This document shows, one piece after another, positions 55,394 through 64,000 of a DNA stretch of 64,000 bases (position 1 is its first letter; the number at the start of each line of letters is the position of its first letter). Where the stretch lies: positions 620,001 to 684,000 of the forward strand of contig OY751494.1 of NCBI GenBank assembly GCA_963565915.1. The letters are read 5' to 3'. The translations under genes and the position numbers were made by a program. The DNA is from Entoloma clypeatum (lineage: Eukaryota > Basidiomycota > Agaricomycetes > Agaricales > Entolomataceae). Under the pieces are notes generated by a model. It saw nothing but the letters and a program-made list of their open reading frames with translations. It did no database searches and was not told the DNA's origin.

Positions 55394-56935
55394 ATGGCAA
55401 CGGATTTCTGGTCTAGTTCGCACTAGTGAGACCCAAAGGAACCTTGTTTCCCATCCTGCTGCTCATGACGGCTGACCCAGCAAGCGGTGGGTAGTGGATC
55501 GTGCCACGCTGAAGCAAGCCAGAACAGAGGACCTGCAATATGTCGATGATCCTGATCATTTGGACTTTCTAGCGATATATTTTGCAAACGGCAAGTCTTT
55601 ATTCTCAACACGTCGTCTTCTTTAGCGACAAGCGTTATGGAGTCAAGGCTGACAAGGGGTACGTTTGCCTCAGTCATATCGAAGCTCGGGAAGAAGTTAC
55701 AGTTACGACAGAGGGCCATTGCGACTGCTACCATGTTCTTTCGCCGTTTCTACCTCAAGAACTCATATTGTGAAACGGACCCATTTATCGTCATCGCCGC
55801 ATGTTGTTATGTCGCAGCCAAAGCAGAAGAGTCACCAGTTCATATAAAAAACGTCCTCACAGAGTCAAGGTCATTGTTCAGTCGTGCGTAGGATTTCGTG
55901 CTTTGAGTGGGAAAGTAGTGCAATATAACGAATTGGATATAGAGGAGCAGTACAATGTCAAGCACTTCCCGTCCGACCATACGAAACTGGCCGAAATGGA
56001 GTTTTACCTCGTCGATGATCTGGAATGTGATCTGACGGTTTTTCATCCCTACCGGACGCTTCTTGCGTTGTGTAGAAAAGAGATCCCGGATTCAGCTTCT
56101 CTTTTTGGTTCAGAAGAAGGGGAAGCAGAAGAGGTTGGTATAGGGCTTGGGACCGAAGAAGGTCCTCGATACTGGGGTACTGGTGAGGGACAGCTTGAGC
56201 TTGCAGAAGGGGCGCTGCAGACAGCTTGGTATGCACATATTCAGTCTTACCCCTTCCTCCTGTCGTGCCTACTCCTCGATCAGGTTTATCGTCAATGACA
56301 CGTATCGGTCAAACCTCTGCCTGCTGCACCCTCCACACATCATCGCTATTGCAGCCCTCTATCTAACCCTTATCCTACACGCTCCTACACTTGAAACAAT
56401 TCTTCCCCACTTATCCCACGGAGACACATCGCAACAATCCGCTTCTACCAAAGAGTTGACACCAACGCCCCAACCACGACGTTCAATCCGTCAGGCACAT
56501 CATGCCGCGCAGGTAGAAGCACCCAAGAAAACACAGGACTCGATCACGTTTCTTGCCGAGCTCAACGTGTCCCTCCCTCTTATTGCCACGGTTGCGCAGG
56601 AGATCATTTCGCTTTACACGCTGTGGGACAAGTATAAAGAAGACCTCATGCCGCAGGGACAGTCACCATATTCCGCCACTACCAGCGGCAGCACGAGTCC
56701 GAGTAAACGCTCGGCGACCAGTGGAAGCCGGAGCGCCAGCATTGCGGGCACACCGATGGATGCCGGGGATGAGGGTTCTGAAACCTGGGGTGAGGCAGAT
56801 TATGTGACACCATCGATGTTGTCAGCTCTCCTACTAAGGATGAGAGAGGCGAGGTTGGTTGATATGTCGCATGGAGGGAGTGGCCGACCTGTGGTCATCA
56901 ATAAGATGTTGGAGAGGACACAGGCTGCAGGATAG
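55394..56935 (+). CDS. ssn8: Cyclin C (Ssn8/Srb11, Mediator kinase module)
   Basis: Partner of Cdk8 in the Mediator kinase module that tunes RNA polymerase II transcription. The ATG at 55394 gives MATDFWSSSH; an intron joins to KRWVVDRATLKQARTEDLQY. The cyclin box is clear: FANVISKLGKKLQLRQRAIA, ATMFFRRFYLKNSYCETDPF and IVIAACCYVAAKAEESPVHI. Then HTKLAEMEFYLVDDLECDLT and VFHPYRTLL. The second fold has FIVNDTYRSNLCLLHPPHII AIAALYL. A long Ser/Thr-rich insert follows and the frame stops at 56935. The N-terminal FWxSSH..W signature is diagnostic of cyclin C; the extended C-terminus is longer than in yeast. Confidence 0.93.
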
Positions 56936-57161
56936 CAACGCGCCTACCCTGTGCGCTGTCATTTATATTGTAATTGGATCGCGATCATGCAAGTAACGTC
57001 CTTTAGCTGGCCTCGCCTTTTTAGGTTAGTAATGCCTTGAACGTCGACCTTGTCATACTTATGGTATCTTTGATGGTGGGTGACACATGATGGAGTTACT
57101 ATAAGTATAATGAGCGTCATTCGAGATTCTCGGGATGACTTGGCCGCATTCAATCATCATC

Positions 57162-59466
57162 ATGCATCGTCGGCGGCGGAACATACTGACAGTGTTACTG
57201 ATATCCTCAGGTCTTGCTCTTTTCATGGTCGTTTTGACCAAATCCTTGATACCGTTCGAGCACTTTGATGCCGGCGCTGCGATATCCATTCTGCAAGCAC
57301 AAGCGAAGATTACTTCTGGGACAGGAACCGATGCATTTTCTTGGAGGAAGGTCAGGATAAGCAGCAGGCTATATTTTCTGTCCCGCTGCAATGACGATTC
57401 CAGATCGAACCTAGCAACGAACTCAAGTGGCACACCTGTTATTCAAACCTTCAATGTGCCCGTCTGAGCGTACGTCATAATACCCCGTTGACCTCAACTT
57501 CCACCTATCAAGTAGATTGGAAATGGAATTGACTACCTTGGGCATCTAGGTACCTTTGAATTATTCCGATCCAAATGGCGAACGAGCGGCTATAGCCATA
57601 ACACGCCTTCCATGGCGTCTTCCAGTCGATTCACCTCTCTATCGTGGGCCTGTTCTGCTGAATCCCGGCGGCCCTGGCGGAAGTGGGGTTCACTGGTCAA
57701 GAGCGCTGGTGTTCTTATAGCATCCATCGTCGGGCCGCAATTCGATGTCTTGGGCTTTGACCCACGGGGTAAGCGAGCATCCTCTCCCCATGGCATTGTT
57801 CTTCTGAAACTCAGTGGATTTCTCTCCCATGTAGGCGTAGCCAGATCTACTCCCGTGTTTCGTTCTTTGAGAGCAAGATTGAAAGCGTGTTATGGGATAA
57901 CGAGTTTGCAGGCTTGCACGTTCTGAATGCCTCAGCAGACGGCGTAGCTCGAGCATGGGCACGTGCAAAAGTCGTTAATACCCTCGCCGCAGAACGTCAG
58001 TCGCATATACTGAAGCACATCAATACTGATCAAACTGTAAGGGATATGTTGCGTATCATGGAAGCTCATGGAAGGGAGAAACTTCAATACTGGGGATTCT
58101 CGTGAGCTTTACGGTCTGTATCCAGGTTCATCGTTGACGGTAGTCCTTGCCGATACTAGTTATGGGAGTGTCCTTGGCGCCACATTTGCAGCCATGTTTC
58201 CCGTACGTAAAGCCGTTGTGGTCTTTTTCCACACCTGAAATTGTATCAGGACAAAGTCGAACGGTTGATCATCGATGGCGTAGTCGACGCGGAGGATTAC
58301 TACAAAGGTGGGATTTCTATTTCTCTTCGCTCATCCGAGTTACAAAGCCGTCCTAGCATTGTGGTCCCGTATCTTGTCGACACTGACAAGACCATGCAAT
58401 CTTTTTACGATGCACGCCACTCGGCGGGACCTTCTGAGTGTGCATTCTACGCCCCGAGTCCCTCCGCCATCGCGAAGAACCTCTCTGGGCTATACGATGC
58501 TGTCCGCCTACGGCCCGTTCCCGTCCGGACAAAAACGTCATACGGGCTCTTTGATTACAACCGCCTCCGGATGTCCGTGTTTGCTTCGCTCTACCGGCCA
58601 TATGCAATGTTCGCGCCCCTCGCGAAAGGTCTAGCTGATCTAGGGGGCGGCAATGCAGAGCGCTTGTTCGACATCTTCCAACCGCCGCAGTTTCACTGCC
58701 CTTGCGATGCGGGTGAAGCAGAAGACGCACTGCCATATTCCGGGGACGCGGGGACTGCCATTCATTGTAACGACGGGGAGAAGGTTTCTACGCAGTTGGA
58801 AGACCTAGAAAGCTATTTCGAAGAATTAACTAGTCAGTCTATATGGGGGGAGGTGTCGGCGTGGATCAGGGCTTCGTGTATGTAAGTTGAACCTGGTATA
58901 TATTGTGATTTTGAATCACTAAAACCATTGAAGCGGCTGGCCTGAACTACCAAAAACACAGGTACGTAGATTCATTGGGCCAAAGGGGGGATGAGTAGAG
59001 TCACGGTGTTCATTTTTCACAGGCCCCATCGCTGGAAATACTAGCTTCCCGATTTTGTTAGTCGGAAATACGACTGGTAAGATTTGGACGTCTCGATATT
59101 ATCTCCTGTGCTGATCTTCGTAGATCCTGTCACACCACTTTGTTCGTAGGCACTCTTCATTTAGTCGTCCTGCACACAGTCGATAAACGGGTTCATTGAA
59201 CAGGGCGAAAAAGATGGCGCAAGCCTTCCCCAAGTCTGTCGTCTTGACTCAAGACAGCCCTGGAGTGCGTTCCAATTCCTCATGTTCTCGAAGGATATTC
59301 TCAATGACCCAAAAACCGTCTGCAGCATTGTTCGCTCGCCGCACCATCCCTCTGCACGCAAAAGTACATCCGAGATTACTTGGTGGATGGGACCTTACCC
59401 CCTCCCGATACCGTTTGCCCGGTTATTGGATCACTGTTCCCTGATTCAACCCAATTCCAAGTGTAA
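57162..59466 (+). CDS. TAP-type alpha/beta hydrolase (peptidase S33-like), with apparent frameshifts
   Basis: Likely secreted or membrane-anchored aminopeptidase-type hydrolase. The ATG at 57162 gives MHRRRRNILTVLLISSGLAL, a signal anchor. Exons then carry LKWHTCYSNLQCARLSVPL, LLNPGGPGGSG (oxyanion loop), VGPQFDVLGFDPRG, the nucleophile motif YWGFSYGSVLG split by an intron near 58103, AGPSECAFYAPS, TSFPILLVGNTTDPVTPL with the Asp, and VVLTQDSPG. It ends DTVCPVIGSLFPD with TAA at 59464-59466. The frame slips at three points (near 57692, 57868 and 58375), each fixed by one extra base in a short G or T run. So it is either a recent pseudogene or affected by assembly errors. The His after SPG was not seen clearly. 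Confidence 0.72.
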
Positions 59467-59846
59467 TCCGAAGCACCCTTTTCCTTGGATCTTTCCGCCG
59501 GGGATCGTGAGGTTTTCGATGCAATTCGTGGTCTCAGCTCTACATACAAGTTGCTCTTACCTCTTTGATCACCGTTTTAATTGTCACCACAGAATTCTGT
59601 CCCAAGATCTTTCGTGCTCGCATCGCCAATACATACTTGCTTAGTTTGCTTCGGTGAGTGAAGGTATTTAAGTGAGTGTGATCTATTCAGAAGCAAAGCT
59701 GGTTTTTGTAAGAAGGTAAAGAAAGAAAAAGCCGAAACGATACAATGAAACAACAAGAATTTCGTACACCATTCAACATGTCCGTACATTTGATCATTCA
59801 ACATAGCAAAGCCGTTACACAATCATAACATTCATCTGGCACCCCT
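59467..59846. other. Intergenic region, convergent 3' ends
   Basis: No gene supported. Confidence 0.45.
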
Positions 59847-62800
59847 TCACATGTTCCCATTCCTGACACCGACCACAGGACCCATCCCCATCCCCACCTC
59901 TGCCCCCATCCCACTCCCAACCATCATCATCCCCCCCGCGCCCTCCCCCAACACCTGCGTCAAAAGCAACTCCACCCTCTCCCTATCCTCCGCAATCCGC
60001 CTCATCTCCTCATGCCACCTCGCCTCCCTCTGCTCATATATCCCCCCGAGCGCGCTCAAGCTCCCCAGCGCAGCCTCCAACGCCCTTCTCAAATCTTCCT
60101 CCCTCGACTCCGAGCTCCCATCCGACCCCCCGCCATCGCCCGATGCGGATGCAGAAACGGATGATGATAGCAACAGCCGCGAGAGCAGCGACGGTTTCGG
60201 CGTGCGCGACTTGCGGTGCTGCGCCGCGAGACGCGCGAACCCGCTTCGCACGTCTTTCAGCGCGGGCCGTGCGAGGGCAGGGGGCTGCCGCCGCACGGAG
60301 CGCGACGTCGCGGAGTAGAGCTTCGTCGAGTGCGACGGCGCGGCGAGGAGGGCCATCGTCGTGTCTGTCTGTCTGTCCAGTGCTTGGAACTGCGGTTACG
60401 AACAATCAGATCAGTTACCAAAACAAAAAAAAAAAGCATAAGAAGGAATGAAACACGCACAGCCTGGATCAACGCCTCCCACCCGATCTCCCAGCGCCGC
60501 CTGCGCTTCTCGACGTTGCTCACAAACGTGGGGTGATACTCGATCTCCAACAGATCCTCTTCATCGCCCTCCTCATCAACCCACTCTCCCTCCTCCCCTA
60601 CTCCTACATTGGCACTCATACCACCGTCCACAACCCCATTCACCCAGCCCGCCTCCCCGACCAACCTCTCCTCTCCCGCCGTAGACTCCCCCTCCCCTTC
60701 CTCCCCCTCCCCCTCCTCCTCCTCAGACGTCGAAAGCTCAGGACTCGTCTCCCTCGGCTGCGTGCTCTCCACCCTCGGCGGGGGCTTCCTCTGCCCCATC
60801 CCCCCTCTGTCTCCTCCCGCCCCCCCACCCCCAAGCAACACCGCCTGCCTCCTCAACGCACTCTGCCCAACCCCACCCCTCGCACGCGCCCTCCCCAAGC
60901 CCTTCCTCACACCCACCATCGGCGGCGGCGTCGGCAGCGCCACCGGCTCATGACTCGGACTCGACCTCAAACTCGTCGTATCCAAATGCCCCATCATCCC
61001 CATCCCACCACCTAAACCACCACCACCTACCCCACCACCCATCCCCATCCCCATCCCCATCCCCCTCGCAAACCCCGGCACCCCTCCCAACGTCCTATTC
61101 GTATGCAAATACGCCCAATAATTATACCCCCCATTCACGACGGGGTTCGCACTCGGGTACGGGGTCGACGAAGGAGAGAGCGTAGAGTCCGTCACGTTGC
61201 CGCCCGCGTTCTGGTTCTGCGCGTACATGAGCCACTGCTTCGCTAGCTGGTCCTGGATCGCGGCGAGGTCCGTCGGGTCGTGGTGCGGTTCTGCTGCTCC
61301 TGCTCCTGCTGCTGATCCTGATCCTCCTCCTCCTGCTGATGCATTGTTCCCTCCTCCTACTGATGCACTATTCCCTCCTGCATTATCATTCCCTCCTACT
61401 GCACTGTTCCCTCCCCGCCCTCCTCCTCCTCCAACACCACCCGATACCGAAGAAGGCTGCACCCCTCCCAAAGCCAATTTCGGGCCCAAAGACGACGAAC
61501 CCGAAACGACGTTCCTCATCACATGAGTGAACGGGTAAGGGTACGGAGAGCCCACCGGCGCAATGGGGCTGAACGGCGGCGGATCACCACCCGCTCCCCT
61601 GCTGCCGTACGCCGCCAGATAATCGCGCTGGTCCCTATTGTACTGCTGCTGCTGCTGCTGCTGGTGGCGGTCCCTGTCGTCCCTATTATACACCCCCTCG
61701 CCCCTGTACACCCCCGGCAACTGCTGGTGCTGGTGCTGGTCTCGATGGTACGCCAAATCACGTTGGTACTCCCTGTACCCCGCCAAATCGCGCTGCTGCT
61801 GCTGCTGCTGCTGATACGCGTTACGATGATGATGATGATTATTGCTAATATTATTATTATGGGGGTGATGATTGGGGTACCCCCCCGGACTCGGCGTCGG
61901 GGCGGCGGTCTGGCTGTGCGGCGTCGGGGGGACGGGGGCGTCGGGGCGGGAGTGGAAAGAGTAGTACGACCCCGGGAAGGCGGAGGAGTCGTATTGCGTG
62001 GCGGAGTCGGGGGTTTCGGAGGGCTCGTAGTAGTGCTCTGGTTGGTGTTGGTGTTGAGATGATGATTGGTGGGGTTGTGGTTGGGATGGTTGTGGTTGGG
62101 GTTGAGGTTGTAGAGGTTGGGATTGAGGTTGAGGTTGCTGTTGCTGTGGTTGTTGTTGTGGTGGAGGAGGAGGGCGGTAGCTCTCCTGCGGTTGTACTTG
62201 TGGTTGTGGCTGTTGATACTGCTGTACCTGTACCTGTTTTTGAGGAACCGAGCCAACGTTTTGCACCGCCCGGCGCTGGCTGTCGACAGACTGGGACAGG
62301 GACGACGGCGGCGCCTGTGATGGCGAGTCGCGAGCTTCACGCTGTTCATTGTACTGCTGCTGCCCCTGCACACCCCTGCGCTGCTCGACATACTGTGGGG
62401 ACGACGACGCCGCCGCCGCTGACGAGCCCATCGGCAACACGGCCGTATCGTTCTCAAACATCGACGGATCAAACGACCGGAGGCCCAACTGGTCCATCGA
62501 GCTCGTCCTTGCCGGCTTTGCCCTCCCCGCACCGGAGTGGTACCCCTTGGGTGCCACTGGGGGGTAATACTTGCCGGGGGGAACATCAGGCAAATCCGCC
62601 GTGGGCGAACGGGGGGTGTAGTCCCGATCGTCGTTGTCATCCATGTGGTCTCTCTCCTTTTCCCTCGCATCGATATACTGAGGCTCGCCATCGCCAGCAC
62701 TGGAACCCAGGAGACGCGGGTCGTGGTCATCGTCGAGGTAGCTCTCGGGGTTGAGATCCGACGACGGCGCCGGGCTGGGCGCATGACGGGGGTGCTGGAT

Positions 62801-63886
62801 GAGGTTTTCGTCATCGGTGCCCTCGTCGAGGTCAGCGCCGGGGTTGTTGTCCCGGTTCGAGACGGCGGACGAAGGCTCGTCCTCGGGCTCCTCCTGGACG
62901 GGGAGGGAGCGGTCGGGGGTACGGGTGGTGTTGATGGCCTGCAGGGGGGGCGTCTGGGTCGCGAGGGACACGCCGCCGGAGGAGCGGCGGACGACGGGGG
63001 GCGTGTCGCGGGTGCTGGTGTACTGGATGCCGGCGTAGGGCTGCGGGGGGTGCTCGGTGTGCGGGGGGAGGTGGCTCTGGTAGAGCGGGGAGCCGCGGCG
63101 CTCGGGGGTGAGCGGGGGCTGGGAGAAGGAGGGCATGCTCGGGGAGACGGGCTGGCGGGTCTTGGGGCTCTCACGGGGCGGGGGCTGCTGCTGGAGGGGG
63201 AGCTGTGGGGGCGGGGGCTGGATTTGTACTGGGCGGCGCGGGGGCGCGGCGGAGGGGTCAGCGGGTTCTTTGGGGCTGGAACGCTCGATTGCGCGGATGC
63301 GCTCGACGTGGGGGTCTTTAGGCGAAGAGGTAGTTGACTGGGGCTGGATGTAGGGCGCTGGTGCACCTGCACCGGCTTGCATTTGCAGGACTTGGGCCTG
63401 CTGCTTGTCGGCGCGGGCGATGTCCTCGAGAAGCTCGTCGGTCATCTGCCACGAGTCCGGGTCCATGTTTTGGTAGCGGCTAAGGAACTGGGGCGGGTTC
63501 CGGTTGATGGGCCGTGGGTAGTGCGGGTTGGGGGGGAGCTGCGGGGCGAGAGGAGGAGATTCAGGGACAGGATCGAGGGGAGGATGGGGGGGAGTGGGGA
63601 GGAGACGCTGAACGTGCATGCCTGGGGGAGGGTTGATGATGGTGAGAGGAGGACTGGGCTGCTGAGGATTAGAGGCCGCAAAGATCTGCATAGCTGAGGG
63701 GACGGAGGGCATGGAATGTGCCTTGAGAGTGCGGGGTATGGCGGGTGATTTTGAGTTTTCACGCAGATTGTGAATGGAGACAGCTGTTAGGAGTGAGCCA
63801 GATGGCGGGAGGATGCCCGATGGGACTGACGGACCTTGCGGGTGGATCGGGGGTCTACGCGCACGCTGGGGGGAGTGGCTGGACAT
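59847..63886 (-). CDS. Large Pro/Gln-rich protein with conserved C-terminal domain, function unknown
   Basis: A protein of about 1,300 residues. The ATG at 63886 (MSSHSPQRARRPPIHPQGPS) opens one very long exon to about 60461. An intron with a T-run joins EIGWEALIQA to FQALDRQTDTTMALLAAPSH, and the last exon stops at 59847. Most of the protein is low-complexity Pro, Gln, Ser and Gly, including CAG/CTG-type Gln runs. Ordered islands are NMDPDSWQMTDELLEDIARA near the N-terminus and the C-terminal block HPTFVSNVEKRRRRWEIGWE, SRSVRRQPPALARPALKDVR, LEAALGSLSALGGIYEQREA and RWHEEMRRIAEDRERVELLL (coiled coil). This C-terminus looks conserved in basidiomycetes. A scaffold or transcription-related role is possible but unproven. 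Confidence 0.78.
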
Positions 63887-64000
63887 CTTGGATGAGGAAG
63901 AAAAGAAGAGAAAGGGTTATACTCGAAAGCGGTGCGTTTTCAACGAGGTCAGCCTCGAGGCGTCTGTCGGCCACATGTTAGATGGAGACTGCAATTACAT
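63887..64000. other. 5' flank of the Pro/Gln-rich gene, window edge
   Basis: Purine-rich on the plus strand. Too short to judge. Confidence 0.4.

Noticed and set aside
61519..63372. 617-codon minus-strand frame and several 180-270 codon plus-strand frames
   Set aside because: Alternate frames of the low-complexity Pro/Gln-rich gene. Their Ser/Arg/Pro or Val/Gly/Arg composition follows GC-rich repeats, and they lack the conserved blocks.

Overview
The window looks like a chromosome segment of an agaricomycete (mushroom-forming basidiomycete). Genes are packed on both strands and broken by many 45-70 bp GT..AG introns. Ergosterol-pathway, fungal peptidase, F-box and HNH-nuclease genes typical of agarics sit beside housekeeping genes. 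No tools were run; exon joins were inferred by reading frames and splice sites, so exact exon ends are approximate.

Left arm (1-17.2 kb), in order: the 3' part of the mRNA cleavage factor gene rna14; a secreted serine carboxypeptidase; the glutaminase subunit of pyridoxal-phosphate synthase; a two-RRM hnRNP-type protein; a small unknown gene; sterol C-8 isomerase erg2; a secreted 120-residue-repeat protein very rich in His, Lys, Asp, Glu and Gly-Tyr, with Arg-Arg sites at repeat junctions; and a Pho80-like cyclin.

Central mobile-element island (about 19.8-36.5 kb). From left to right: an apparently intact Tc1-type DD34E transposon with 211-bp terminal inverted repeats; a 493-bp block carrying a tRNA-Ile(AAT) gene; a 4.15-kb LINE; an orphan LINE ORF1-like fragment; a 674-bp foldback element with two 311-bp arms; and a second 493-bp tRNA block split by a Ty1/copia element with 291-bp LTRs. 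A second, 5'-truncated LINE carrying a 117-bp MITE-like hairpin ends the island. The two LINEs have different target-site duplications but sit at almost the same spot, 80-90 bp upstream of the two tRNA-Ile copies. This is the best candidate here for an undescribed system: a fungal LINE that targets tRNA-gene flanks. The copia element appears to be primed by a half-molecule of initiator tRNA-Met.

Right arm (36.9-64 kb), in order: a four-helix membrane protein; an F-box protein; a small secreted cysteine protein; a possible F-box remnant; ribosomal protein eS25; ER glucosidase II beta subunit with a C-terminal KDEL; mitochondrial malate dehydrogenase; an HNH-nuclease-domain protein; a multi-pass membrane glycoprotein; cyclin C; a TAP-type alpha/beta hydrolase with apparent frameshifts; and a large proline/glutamine-rich protein with a conserved C-terminus. 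The genes show no operon-like linkage. Their roles are independent housekeeping (RNA processing, B6 and sterol synthesis, ER quality control, TCA cycle, transcription control) mixed with lineage-specific secreted and membrane proteins.
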